Below are positions 26,774 through 35,313 of a stretch of 49,348 bases of DNA, piece by piece. Positions within the stretch are counted from its first letter, which is position 1. The number at the start of each line of letters is the position of its first letter. Origin of the DNA: RGIG4140 sp045635565 (GTDB lineage Bacteria > Pseudomonadota > Alphaproteobacteria > CAAHEQ01 > UBA3637); NCBI GenBank assembly GCA_045635565.1, contig JAZTVX010000029.1:1-49348 (forward strand). The letters run 5' to 3'. Under the pieces are notes generated by a model that had not been told where the DNA came from, made no database searches, and worked only from the letters and a program-made list of their open reading frames with translations. The translations under genes were made by a program, and so were the position numbers.

Positions 26774-27412
26774 ATGTCCGGACTAGCCCTGTTTTGTCTT
26801 TTATTATATACATCACTACAATTGCTTGCAAATATTACCAGCATTAAAATCGGATATGTACTGAATTATGCTGTTGATATGGGTGTTTTTTTGTATCCGT
26901 TAACCTTTACGTTGCGAGATGTAATACATCGGTCATTAGGTAAGCGATTAACACAACAATGTATTTATTGTACAGTAGCAATCAATCTATTTATGGTGCT
27001 GTATTTTTGTTTTATTTCGCATTTTCCGGCAGATGAAAGTGTTGTAACGTCTAAAATGTTTGATACAGTTTTTTCACCGGTATGGCGTGTTGTTATTGCT
27101 TCTTTATTGGCTCAACTGGTGAGCGAATTGATTGATACGGAAATTTATCAATTATACGTCAACAAGTTTAAAGAAAAATACAAATGGGGCAGGGTAGTTG
27201 TCAGTAATGTCGTTAGTATTCCGATTGACAATTTTATTTTTTGTGTCGGTGCATTCGCATTTGTTTATGAGTTATCTGTTTTAATTGAAATATTTTTATT
27301 TAATATTGTTGTAAAATATCTTTTATCATTTATTGTTTTTCCGATGATTTATTTAAAAAAGGAAAAAGACGGCATAAACCGTCTTTCCCCTGATAATGTT
27401 AATCTTCAATAA
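26774..27412 (+). CDS. yhhQ: YhhQ/VUT-family queuosine-precursor transporter
   Basis: A 212-residue membrane protein with about six hydrophobic helices. Conserved polar spots inside helices are PLTFTLRDVIHRSLGKR (residues 42-58), ELIDTEIYQLY, and SIPIDNFIF. These match the YhhQ (vitamin uptake-like transporter) family that imports queuine or preQ precursors for tRNA modification. It follows the CoA-transferase genes in the same direction, although the functions seem unrelated. Its last codons contain a terminator hairpin and overlap the convergent gene by 14 bases. Confidence 0.85.
   Translation: MSGLALFCLLLYTSLQLLANITSIKIGYVLNYAVDMGVFLYPLTFTLRDVIHRSLGKRLTQQCIYCTVAINLFMVLYFCFISHFPADESVVTSKMFDTVFSPVWRVVIASLLAQLVSELIDTEIYQLYVNKFKEKYKWGRVVVSNVVSIPIDNFIFCVGAFAFVYELSVLIEIFLFNIVVKYLLSFIVFPMIYLKKEKDGINRLSPDNVNLQ
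27365..27386 (-). terminator. terminator hairpin inside the yhhQ 3' end
   Basis: AAAGACGG, CATAAA, CCGTCTTT: an 8-bp stem inside the last codons of yhhQ. Read on the minus strand it is followed by TTCCTTTTTT, so it most likely ends the transcript of the gene that stops at 27399. Confidence 0.65.
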
Positions 27413-27716
27413 TGACAATTTCATCAATGATAAGTTCATTTGTTGCCGGATCAATTGAATAAATGATTTCAACAAAATCATTTGTATCTGGTAAATTTTC
27501 CGGTGTGTTCATATCTTCTGTTGTTATTTTTTTCTTGATAAAATAGGTTGTGTTTGGTGTTGTTTTTAATGTAGTCGGTGTTGCATTTTCATTGTTGGCA
27601 ACTTGAATTTTTTCATTTTGTTTAGATAAAATTTTACCATTCATCATGGCAGCATGTGCAGACAATGTAACGGCAAAAGTACCTATCAATAATGCAGGAA
27701 TAAGTAATTTTTTCAT
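27399..27716 (-). CDS. small periplasmic protein of unknown function
   Basis: A 105-residue precursor with a clear signal peptide (MKKLLIPALLIGTFAVTLSAHA, cut after AHA near residue 22). AAGGAGA precedes the start. The mature 83 residues have the flavour of a small beta-barrel: MNGKILSKQNEKIQVAN, TTYFIKKKIT, DFVEIIYSI, ELIIDEIVIIED. They have no cysteine and no catalytic motif. DUF5666-type periplasmic OB-like proteins have a similar strand pattern, but I cannot confirm that. It is divergent from the arginine decarboxylase gene, with a Fur-box-like palindrome 36 bases upstream of its start. Confidence 0.75.
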   Translation of the reverse strand: MKKLLIPALLIGTFAVTLSAHAAMMNGKILSKQNEKIQVANNENATPTTLKTTPNTTYFIKKKITTEDMNTPENLPDTNDFVEIIYSIDPATNELIIDEIVIIED

Positions 27717-27751
27717 ATTTTCTCCTTATGTAATATAACTGATAATTGTGT

Positions 27752-27766
27752 AAATGATAATCATTT
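27752..27766. promoter_or_regulatory. Fur-box-like palindrome
   Basis: AAATGATAATCATTT is a perfect 15-base palindrome centred on one A, matching the core of the Fur recognition pattern (TGATAATNATTATCA) in its left half. It lies between the divergent small periplasmic gene (start 27716) and the arginine decarboxylase operon, where an iron or acid-responsive Fur-family regulator could act on either side. Confidence 0.45.
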
Positions 27767-27816
27767 TACCCGTTTAAGATGTGTGTTGGAGGAATGTGTT
27801 TCAATCTATTCAAATG

Positions 27817-27846
27817 TATTGATAAATAAGTATTTTTTTATCAATA
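27817..27846. promoter_or_regulatory. inverted repeat in the decarboxylase upstream region
   Basis: TATTGATAAA (27817-27826), 10 bases, TTTATCAATA (27837-27846): perfect 10-base arms. An overlapping AAGTATT...AATACTT pair lies inside it. A plausible promoter follows (TTGCAT 27864-27869, spacer 16, TATATC 27886-27891). It is either a dimeric operator or, if transcription starts further upstream, an RNA hairpin. Confidence 0.4.
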
Positions 27847-27935
27847 CTTCGGTTGATATTCCCTTGCATTCGGTAGTGGTTTTCTTATATCAAGCAATGT
27901 CAATATGTTTTTATTTAATCAGAAAGGAGAAAATT

Positions 27936-28517
27936 ATGACAGTAGGTACAAGATATCCGACTTTAGCATTTCATACAGGTGGTTCAGGACAGGCAGATGA
28001 TGGTATTCCGCCCCAACCATTTGAAACATTTTGTTATGATTCTGCTCTTTTAGAAGCCAAAATTCAAGACTTTAACGTTGTTCCTTATACTTCTGTTTTG
28101 CCTCCGGAATTGTTTGGTAACATTGTTTCGGTTGATGAAGTTGCTCATACATTTAAACACGGAGCAGTGTTAGAAGTCATTATGGCAGGAAACGGTGCTC
28201 GTCGGGAAGAACATAAAGCCATTGCAACAGGTGTTGGTATTGTTTGGGGTAAAGATAAAAACAATAATTTTATTGGTGGCTGGGCTGCAGAATATGTTGA
28301 GTATTTTGATACATTTATTGATGATGAAATTGCGCAGGCTCATGCACAAATGTGGTTAAAAAAATCATTGACACATGAGTTAGAAATTCGAGGTGTTGAA
28401 CAACATTCTGATTTTCAGTTTTTTCATAATTTTACCAACATTACGCAGGCCTTTGGATATTCATTGACAGCATTGGGCTTTTTGAATTTTGAATATGCCC
28501 CTCCGGTTGAACGTTAA
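27936..28517 (+). CDS. aaxB: pyruvoyl-dependent arginine decarboxylase (AaxB type)
   Basis: A 193-residue proenzyme. The start at 27936 follows AAAGGAGA. The preceding 51 codons of open frame carry no such site. The self-cleavage site is in VVPYTSVLPPE, with Thr52-Ser53, the numbering of Chlamydia AaxB. Ser53 becomes the pyruvoyl group after cleavage into beta and alpha chains. Other family parts are FHTGGSGQADDG, EVIMAGNGARREEHKAIATG (split as EVIMAGNGARREE and HKAIATG) and GGWAAEYVEYFDT. It converts arginine to agmatine and CO2, consuming a proton. Next to it is an APC antiporter, forming an arginine-agmatine acid-resistance or arginine-scavenging module. Confidence 0.92.
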   Translation: MTVGTRYPTLAFHTGGSGQADDGIPPQPFETFCYDSALLEAKIQDFNVVPYTSVLPPELFGNIVSVDEVAHTFKHGAVLEVIMAGNGARREEHKAIATGVGIVWGKDKNNNFIGGWAAEYVEYFDTFIDDEIAQAHAQMWLKKSLTHELEIRGVEQHSDFQFFHNFTNITQAFGYSLTALGFLNFEYAPPVER

Positions 28518-28531
28518 AACTAAAAAGGTCA

Positions 28532-28557
28532 AAAAGGATAGATTTTTCTATCCTTTT
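28532..28557 (+). terminator. intercistronic hairpin between aaxB and antiporter
   Basis: AAAAGGATAGA, TTTT, TCTATCCTTTT: a perfect 11-bp stem 15 bases after the aaxB stop and 27 bases before the antiporter ATG. The T tail is short (TTTTCATCATTT), so partial termination or mRNA protection that lowers antiporter expression is likelier than a full stop. Confidence 0.65.
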
Positions 28558-28583
28558 CATCATTTACATTAAAAGGAGAAATT

Positions 28584-30092
28584 ATGGTTCAACAAATTCA
28601 AACACAACAAAAAAAATCACGTATGTCAACCGGTGGTAAATTAGGAGTTTTCGGTTTGGCAGCCATTGTTGTCAGTTCCATGATTGGTGGCGGTATCTTT
28701 TCTTTGCCACAAAACATGGCTCAAAGTGCTTCTGTCGGAGCTGTTATTTTAGCTTGGTTAATTACGGGTATCGGTATGTATTTTATTGCAAATACATTTC
28801 GTATTTTGTCAAATGCCCGTCCGGATTTGACAACGGGTATTTATTTGTATGCCCGTGACGGTTTCGGCAGTTATATGGGTTTTAATATTGGTTGGAGTTA
28901 TTGGCTGTGTCAAATTTGTGGAAATGTCGGATATGCCGTTATCACAATGGATGCTTTAAATTATTTCTTTCCGGGGACTTTTACCGGTGGTAATAATTTA
29001 TATTCAATTATTGGAGGTTCTTTTTTGATTTGGTTTTTTAACTGTCTTGTTTTACGAGGTGTTAAACAAGCCGCATTGATTAACTTAGTGGTAACAATTG
29101 CTAAAATCGTCCCTATTGTTTTGTTTATCATTATTATGGCTGCTGTATTTAATTTTGATAAATTTGACATGGATTTTTGGGGTGAAGGGCAATTTATTAA
29201 ATTAGGAGATGTCTCGACACAAATTAAAAATACAATGTTAGTAACATTGTGGGCTTTCATTGGTATTGAGGGTGCTGTTGTTTTATCGGATAGGGCACAA
29301 TCTCAAAAAGATGTTGGACGGGCAACTCTTATCGGATATTTAGGTTGTTTATTGATATATGTCTTGTTATCGGTTTTGCCATTCGGCTTAATGAGTCAGG
29401 GGCAGTTAGCAACTGTTCCTAATCCATCAACAGCAGGTGTTTTGCAAAGTGTTGTTGGTGTTTGGGGGGCTTGGGTTATGAATATCGGTGTTGTTATTGC
29501 GATTTTGGCCAGTTGGTTGTCTTGGACAATGATTGTGGCTGAAATGCCGTATGCGATGGCTCGTAATGGTGCATTTCCTAAAATCTTTATGCGTGAAAAC
29601 GCCAAAAATGCTCCAAATGTATCGTTGATTGTAACAAGTACCTTGATGCAATTGGCTATGATATTGGTATATTTTGCCGGAAATGCGTGGAATACCATGT
29701 TGTCAATTACGGGAGTTATGGTTTTGCCGGCTTACTTTATGTCTTGTTTGTATCTTTGGAAGATATGTGAAGACCACAAATTTCCCGATAATATCGGATT
29801 AAGTCGTTTCTATGCCCTAATAACGGGTATTTTAGGAACAATTTATGCCGGTTGGTTGATTTATGCTGCTGGATTAGGATATTTGTTAATGGCTGTTGTT
29901 TTTATTACTGCCGGTATTCCTGTTTACATGTGGGCTCGTCGTGAGCAGGGAGTAGGGTTAAATAATCAAAATAAAAAACAAAAACAGTATATTCTCTATT
30001 TTTCTGAAACGGAAAAAATATTATGTATTATACTTATTGTGACATCAATCGTGGCGTTATATGCTTTTTATCGAGGTTTAATAACAGTTTAA
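28584..30092 (+). CDS. aaxC: APC-family basic amino acid antiporter (AaxC/ArcD-like)
   Basis: A 502-residue protein with about 12-13 membrane helices. The first contains SMIGGGIFSLPQNMAQSA, the APC substrate-backbone motif of AdiC/ArcD-type exchangers. AFIGIEGAVVLSDRAQ matches helix 6 of the basic amino acid/polyamine antiporter group. A hydrophilic stretch near residue 460 precedes a final helix. Given the upstream decarboxylase, the likely exchange is external arginine for internal agmatine, as in the chlamydial AaxB-AaxC pair. Arginine/ornithine exchange is the alternative. AAAAGGAGA precedes the ATG. Confidence 0.88.
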   Translation: MVQQIQTQQKKSRMSTGGKLGVFGLAAIVVSSMIGGGIFSLPQNMAQSASVGAVILAWLITGIGMYFIANTFRILSNARPDLTTGIYLYARDGFGSYMGFNIGWSYWLCQICGNVGYAVITMDALNYFFPGTFTGGNNLYSIIGGSFLIWFFNCLVLRGVKQAALINLVVTIAKIVPIVLFIIIMAAVFNFDKFDMDFWGEGQFIKLGDVSTQIKNTMLVTLWAFIGIEGAVVLSDRAQSQKDVGRATLIGYLGCLLIYVLLSVLPFGLMSQGQLATVPNPSTAGVLQSVVGVWGAWVMNIGVVIAILASWLSWTMIVAEMPYAMARNGAFPKIFMRENAKNAPNVSLIVTSTLMQLAMILVYFAGNAWNTMLSITGVMVLPAYFMSCLYLWKICEDHKFPDNIGLSRFYALITGILGTIYAGWLIYAAGLGYLLMAVVFITAGIPVYMWARREQGVGLNNQNKKQKQYILYFSETEKILCIILIVTSIVALYAFYRGLITV

Positions 30093-30115
30093 TCAAGACA
30101 GCCTGATAACATGAA

Positions 30116-30142
30116 AAAATGCCCTCACAAAGAGGGCATTTT
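30116..30142. terminator. bidirectional terminator after the antiporter
   Basis: AAAATGCCCTC, ACAAA, GAGGGCATTTT: an 11-bp stem with A runs on one side and T on the other, between the antiporter and a convergent gene that ends at 30146. Confidence 0.88.
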
Positions 30143-30145
30143 GAA

Positions 30146-30940
30146 TTATGATGTGCGTTGGCGATTTTTTCCACTCAAACAAAGCGTGCGTTCGGTATGG
30201 GAAAATGAATCCCAATGATTAACTAACGTGTTTCGGACAAAGCAGTACAAGGCATTGGCTGTATTTCTGTTGGGGCTTAACGAATTTGCTTTTTGAAATT
30301 TTTGATATAATTGAGCCAATCTTTCACATGTTTTTTCAAATGTCGGTGATTCTCCTGTATATTCCATGAAATTCATTATGTCATTGATGTTCATGGGTGT
30401 TGCCTGAGTCAAAGAAACAAACCAAAATGCCGGTTTTTTTTTATCAAGGGAAATGTAAACCAAACGACCGTCTAATTTAGCACAGGCAGATATCGGTTGA
30501 TGATTTTTGTCATAAACAATAACGGGTGGAATAGAAACGTATTTGTTCAGCAGTTTTTCGGCTTGCCGTACTTTGCGTAAGTCTGATTGCAGATTGTTAT
30601 GACGGGCGATTGGTTGACTTTCGGGTAAAAGGGATACTTGTTTCTTGTCTTCTGAAAGACATTGCTGTTCCCAAGCAAAGCGAATGATATCAATTTGATA
30701 AACATTTTGAGGATGAATGTAATTTTTAACCTTTTCAAGAAGATACATAATATCGGACCGACTCATTTTAACAGCATCTTTTTGATATGGTGTTTTTGAT
30801 TTGAAAAAGTACAAATCTGTTGGAATAATTGAAAAATAATAAAAAAAGTCATCCATGTGACCACGTAATTCTTGAGTGTTGTTTTGATGATCAATTGCCA
30901 AAAGAGGAATTTGCCTGTCCGGCATATACATAACTGCCAT
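30146..30940 (-). CDS. hypothetical protein
   Basis: A 264-residue protein that I do not recognise. The start at 30940 (MAVMYMPDRQ) has AAGGAC 6 bases before it. An in-frame ATG at 30979 would add 13 residues but has no ribosome site. It has no signal peptide or membrane helix and is probably cytoplasmic. It is rich in charged and aromatic residues. The centre reads VIVYDKNHQPISACAKLDGRLVYISL in a strand-like run, and the C-terminus is basic. Five cysteines are scattered without a metal-site pattern. It is monocistronic, convergent with the antiporter and divergent from ssb. Confidence 0.7.
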   Translation of the reverse strand: MAVMYMPDRQIPLLAIDHQNNTQELRGHMDDFFYYFSIIPTDLYFFKSKTPYQKDAVKMSRSDIMYLLEKVKNYIHPQNVYQIDIIRFAWEQQCLSEDKKQVSLLPESQPIARHNNLQSDLRKVRQAEKLLNKYVSIPPVIVYDKNHQPISACAKLDGRLVYISLDKKKPAFWFVSLTQATPMNINDIMNFMEYTGESPTFEKTCERLAQLYQKFQKANSLSPNRNTANALYCFVRNTLVNHWDSFSHTERTLCLSGKNRQRTS

Positions 30941-31183
30941 TTTTTGTCCTTGTCTGTCTGAATTATTGATAAATGTCATTTTCTTATCATAGATTCATTT
31001 ATTTGTCAAGATTTTAAATGATAAATAATTGAAATGGTTTTTTTCCGATTGAGTGGGTAAAAAAAATGTTATTTTTGAAAAAAAAACTTGTCCTTTTGAA
31101 GAAAAAAAGGTAATCTGTGCGAGAACGTTTTTTTGTGAGAAAAACATTTTTGATAATTTTTGTATAAAGAAAGGAAAATAACA

Positions 31184-31651
31184 ATGGCCGGAAGTATGAA
31201 TAAAGTGATTTTAGTTGGTAATTTGGGTCGGGATCCGGAAATTCGCCATACAAATTCGGGGCAAAAAATTGCTAATTTATCTGTTGCAACGTCTGACACT
31301 TGGAAAGATAAATCAGGCGAACGCCAAGAACGGACAGAATGGCATCGTGTTGTTGTTTTTAATAATAATTTAGCTGATTTTGCGGAACGTTTCTTGCATA
31401 AAGGTTCAAAAGTTTATGTGGAAGGTGCTTTGCAAACACGTAAATATACAGACCAAAACGGTCAGGATCGTTTTACAACAGAAATCGTTTTAGGGGCTTT
31501 CCGTGGTGAGTTAATTATTTTAGATTCACGTTCTGAAGGTGGTATGGTTTCTTCAGGCATGGGAAGTGATAGTTCTTCAACAAGTGGTTGGGATGCAACA
31601 CCGTTAGCAGGTTCTAATACAGATTCTTTTGATGACGAAATTCCGTTTTAA
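31184..31651 (+). CDS. ssb: single-stranded DNA-binding protein
   Basis: A 155-residue SSB. The start at 31184 has AAAGGAAA upstream, and the ATG at 31160 is not supported. The OB-fold (MNKVILVGNLGRDPEI to about residue 110) is followed by a flexible Gly/Ser-rich linker and the acidic tip FDDEIPF that recruits repair and replication partners. It forms tetramers on ssDNA. It is 55 bases ahead of gyrA, a common pairing in alphaproteobacteria. Confidence 0.96.
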   Translation: MAGSMNKVILVGNLGRDPEIRHTNSGQKIANLSVATSDTWKDKSGERQERTEWHRVVVFNNNLADFAERFLHKGSKVYVEGALQTRKYTDQNGQDRFTTEIVLGAFRGELIILDSRSEGGMVSSGMGSDSSSTSGWDATPLAGSNTDSFDDEIPF

Positions 31652-31706
31652 TTTTTGTTGGTAAAACAAAAAACTTATTATCCGCCAGATAGTTAAGGAA
31701 AGAAAA

Positions 31707-34496
31707 ATGACAGAAGATACACTTTTGAATGTAACGCCGTCTGATGTTGTGCCGACAGCGATTGAAGATGAAATGCGTAAGTCGTATTTAGACTATGCGA
31801 TGAGCGTTATCGTTTCACGTGCGTTGCCGGATGTTCGGGATGGCTTAAAACCGGTTCATCGTCGTATTTTATTTTCAATGAATGAAAATGGATACGATTA
31901 TAATAAACCATTCCGTAAATCGGCTCGTATCGTTGGGGATGTTATGGGTAAATATCACCCCCATGGCGATAGTTCGATTTATGAAGCCATGGTTCGTATG
32001 GCACAAACATTTTCCATGCGTGTTCCGTTGATTAGTTCGCAAGGTAACTTCGGTTCAATGGACGGGGATAAAGCGGCTGCTATGCGTTATACGGAAGCCC
32101 GATTGGCTCAAACGGCACACTGGTTGTTGGAAGATATTGATCAAAATACGGTTGATTTTCGTCCTAACTATGATGAAACATGTATGGAACCGGATGTTTT
32201 GCCGGCTCGTTTTCCGAATATTTTAGTTAATGGTTCCGGTGGTATTGCTGTTGGTATGGCAACGAATATGCCCCCTCATAACTTAGGCGAAGTTGTATCG
32301 GCAGCCATTGCCATGATTGATAATCCTGACGTTTCAGATGAAGAATTGATTTCTTACGTGCCGGCACCGGATTTTCCGACAGGTGGCATTATTTTGGGAC
32401 GGGGAGGGGCTCGTTCAGCTTATTTAACGGGACGGGGTTCTGTTATTATGCGTGGTCGCTGTTCTATTGAGGAAATCAGAAAAGATAAAATGGCGATTAT
32501 TGTGACGGAAATTCCTTATCAGGTTAATAAGGCGCAGATGATTACACGTATTGCCGAATTGGTTAAGGAAAAGGTAATTGAAGGCATTTCTGATTTACGA
32601 GATGAATCAGACAGACAAGGCGTTCGTGTTGTTATTGAATTAAAACGGGATGCTCAACCGGAAGTCGTTCTCAATCAACTGTACAAATACACACCGTTGC
32701 AAACAAGTTTTGGTATGAACATGTTGGCATTAAATAACGGTCGTCCGGAATTGATGAGTTTGAAAGCCATTTTGAAAGCCTTTATTGCTTTTCGGGAAGA
32801 AGTCGTTCGTCGTCGTACCGTTTATCAATTAAATAAAGCACGTGATAGGGCTCATGTCTTGGTCGGTTTAGCAATTGCTGTTGCTAATTTGGATAAAGTT
32901 ATTGAAATGATTAAGGCTTCATCTGATCCGAATATTGCCCGTGTTCAATTGATGGAAACGAAATGGGATGCTTCAGATGTTGCCGGTTTAATTGAACTAA
33001 TTGACGAACCTGGTCGTAAAGTTGTTGAAGGTACATACACACTTTCGGAAGCACAAGCACGAGCCATTTTGGATTTAAAATTACATCGGTTGACTGGTTT
33101 GGAACGTGATAAAATACACGGTGAAGTTGGTGATTTGGCTGGTTTAATTAAAGGGTATTTGTCAACATTGGCTTCGCGTGAAAAAATTTATGCTATTATC
33201 CGTGAAGAATTAGAGGTTGTAAAGGTTCAGTTTCCTGACGCACGTCGCACAACGATTGAAGATGCTGAATTTGAACAAGATATGGAAGATTTAATTCCTC
33301 GGGAAACAATGGTTGTAACGGTTTCAAATAATGGTTATATTAAACGTGTACCGTTATCAACATATCGGGCTCAACATCGGGGTGGAAAAGGACGTTCCGG
33401 AATGTCAACACGGGAAGAAGATCAGGTTTCACAATTGTTTGTGGCTTGCACGCATAGTCCGTTATTGTTCTTCTCAACACGGGGTATTGTTTACAAAATT
33501 AAAACGTATCGTTTGCCGGAAGGGTCGCCTCAATCGTTGGGTAAAGCGTTAATTAACCTTTTGCCATTACAACAAGGTGAAACGATTTCAACAATTTTGA
33601 CATTGCCTGAAAAAGCAGAAGAATGCGATAATCAATCCGTTATTTTTGCAACGGCTTCCGGTAATGTTCGTCGAAACAGATTGACGGATTTCTATAATGT
33701 TCAATCGAATGGTAAAATTGCTATGAAATTAGACGAAGGCGATTCGTTAATCGGTGTTCAAATTTGTAATGAAGAACATGATGTTTTGTTGGCAGCAGCC
33801 GGTGGTCGATGTGTTCGTTTCCCTGTATCGGATATTCGTATTTTTGAATCACGGGCTTCTACCGGTGTTCGGGGTATGCGTTTGGCTGATGGTGATACGG
33901 TTATTTCCATGTCTGTTGTTAAACATGCCAAGGCTGACATTGATAAACGGGATGCTTATTTAAAAGAAGCAGTAGCACGTCGTCGGTTAAACGGACAATC
34001 AGATGAAGGTGATACGGTTGAACTTGAAAGTTTGACGGATACTGTCTTAACACCTGATGAATTTGAAAAGATGGCTCAGGAAGAAGAATTTATCTTAACC
34101 ATTACGGATAAAGGTTACGGAAAGCGTTCAAGTGCTTATGAATATCGTATTACATCACGGGGTGGAGTCGGTGTTGTTAACATTAAGACAGATGAAGGAA
34201 AACGCAAAGCAGATGTTGTTGCTTCCATGCCGGTACCTGATGATGCACATATCATGTTGGTTACGGATGGAGGTAAGTTAATTCGTATGAAAGTCAGCGA
34301 TATTCGTATCGCAGGACGTAGTACTATGGGCGTTATTTTATTCCGTTTAGGTGAAGATGAAAAAGTTGTTTCAGCAACATGTATTACAGACATTGAAGAT
34401 GAAACGGAAACTCAAACACAAACTGATATAACAGTTAGTGCAACAGAAACGGATGCAAGTGCAATCACATCGGAAAGTGGTGAGATTGCTGAATAA
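31707..34496 (+). CDS. gyrA: DNA gyrase subunit A
   Basis: A 929-residue GyrA. The catalytic Tyr is in AAAMRYTEARL (about residue 128). The quinolone region reads HPHGDSSIYEAMVRMAQ, Ser at the position of E. coli Ser83 and Glu at 87, as found naturally in some groups. The C-terminal beta-pinwheel has the GyrA box QHRGGKGRSGM near residue 555. A charged insertion (about residues 745-800) within the pinwheel is typical of alphaproteobacterial GyrA. It is the nucleotide-independent cutting and religating subunit that works with GyrB (not in the window). AAGGAAAG precedes the start. Confidence 0.97.
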   Translation: MTEDTLLNVTPSDVVPTAIEDEMRKSYLDYAMSVIVSRALPDVRDGLKPVHRRILFSMNENGYDYNKPFRKSARIVGDVMGKYHPHGDSSIYEAMVRMAQTFSMRVPLISSQGNFGSMDGDKAAAMRYTEARLAQTAHWLLEDIDQNTVDFRPNYDETCMEPDVLPARFPNILVNGSGGIAVGMATNMPPHNLGEVVSAAIAMIDNPDVSDEELISYVPAPDFPTGGIILGRGGARSAYLTGRGSVIMRGRCSIEEIRKDKMAIIVTEIPYQVNKAQMITRIAELVKEKVIEGISDLRDESDRQGVRVVIELKRDAQPEVVLNQLYKYTPLQTSFGMNMLALNNGRPELMSLKAILKAFIAFREEVVRRRTVYQLNKARDRAHVLVGLAIAVANLDKVIEMIKASSDPNIARVQLMETKWDASDVAGLIELIDEPGRKVVEGTYTLSEAQARAILDLKLHRLTGLERDKIHGEVGDLAGLIKGYLSTLASREKIYAIIREELEVVKVQFPDARRTTIEDAEFEQDMEDLIPRETMVVTVSNNGYIKRVPLSTYRAQHRGGKGRSGMSTREEDQVSQLFVACTHSPLLFFSTRGIVYKIKTYRLPEGSPQSLGKALINLLPLQQGETISTILTLPEKAEECDNQSVIFATASGNVRRNRLTDFYNVQSNGKIAMKLDEGDSLIGVQICNEEHDVLLAAAGGRCVRFPVSDIRIFESRASTGVRGMRLADGDTVISMSVVKHAKADIDKRDAYLKEAVARRRLNGQSDEGDTVELESLTDTVLTPDEFEKMAQEEEFILTITDKGYGKRSSAYEYRITSRGGVGVVNIKTDEGKRKADVVASMPVPDDAHIMLVTDGGKLIRMKVSDIRIAGRSTMGVILFRLGEDEKVVSATCITDIEDETETQTQTDITVSATETDASAITSESGEIAE

Positions 34497-34504
34497 AGCA
34501 ATGA

Positions 34505-34526
34505 AAGGGCAGTTTCTACTGCCCTT
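34505..34526 (+). terminator. hairpin between gyrA and cyclophilin
   Basis: AAGGGCAGT, TTCT, ACTGCCCTT: a 9-bp perfect stem 9 bases after the gyrA stop. There is no T run behind it, so it may only attenuate or protect the mRNA before the cyclophilin gene. Confidence 0.55.
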
Positions 34527-34543
34527 CAATTCAAGGGGGAAAA

Positions 34544-35086
34544 ATGAAAAAATATTTAACAGCCTTGTTAGCGGGTATTATATTTACAATTCAAGCAGGA
34601 GCACAAACAATGGATAAAGAAAACACACTCTATTTAGATACGGAATATGGTCGTACGGTTATTGAATTATATCCGGATGTTGCACCAAATCATGTTAAAC
34701 GTATTAAGGAACTGACACGTCAGGGCTTTTATGATGGTTTGAAGTTTCATCGAGTCATTCCGGGTTTTATGGCTCAAACTGGTGATCCATTGGGAAATGG
34801 TACAGGTGGTTCAGGTCAAAATTTAAACGCTGAATTTAACAATAAGCATCACGGACGTGGAACTGTTTCGATGGCTCGTGCCATGGATCCGAACAGTGCA
34901 GATAGTCAATTTTTCATTTGTTTTGATGATGCTGGTTATTTAGATGGAAAATACACAGTATTCGGTCAAGTTATTTCAGGTATGGAAGCCATTGATTCAT
35001 TGAAAGCGGGTACATCTGCCAATAACGGAAAAGTTACTAATCCGGATATTATTGTTAAAATGCAAGTTGCTGCAGACGCTCAATAA
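34544..35086 (+). CDS. periplasmic cyclophilin-type peptidyl-prolyl isomerase
   Basis: A 180-residue precursor with a signal peptide (cut near GAQT, residue 21). The cyclophilin core has FYDGLKFHRVIPGFMAQTGD (catalytic Arg in FHRV), GRGTVSMARAMDPNSADSQF and FICF, plus GKYTVFGQVISGM. It accelerates proline isomerisation during folding of exported proteins. GGGGGAAAA precedes the start. It sits behind gyrA in the same direction and ends in a strong terminator. Confidence 0.94.
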   Translation: MKKYLTALLAGIIFTIQAGAQTMDKENTLYLDTEYGRTVIELYPDVAPNHVKRIKELTRQGFYDGLKFHRVIPGFMAQTGDPLGNGTGGSGQNLNAEFNNKHHGRGTVSMARAMDPNSADSQFFICFDDAGYLDGKYTVFGQVISGMEAIDSLKAGTSANNGKVTNPDIIVKMQVAADAQ

Positions 35087-35103
35087 ACGGATCAATTTAA
35101 ATT

Positions 35104-35137
35104 AAAAAAGGTTCGGATTTTTTCGAACCTTTTTTTA
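35104..35137 (+). terminator. terminator after cyclophilin gene
   Basis: AAAAAAGGTTCG, an 8-base loop, CGAACCTTTTTTT, 17 bases after the stop codon. The remaining 175 bases to 35314 are AT-rich with no gene or motif that I can support. Confidence 0.88.
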
Positions 35138-35313
35138 TAATAAATTATTTTGTTAATAGTATGTTTTTTGAATTAACTAATTGAACAAATTGGTAAAATA
35201 AAAAATAAATCATTATGTTATTATAAAGCAATTTTTAAAATAGAGACAGAATAACAAGAGGTATAAATTTCCCATTACACAGAAAAGGTCTATTTGATAT
35301 CTCAATATAAAAG

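Noticed and set aside
31707..34496. Quinolone-resistance change in GyrA (Glu at the E. coli Asp87 position)
   Set aside because: Glu at this position is natural in several bacterial groups and Ser83 is kept, so resistance cannot be claimed.
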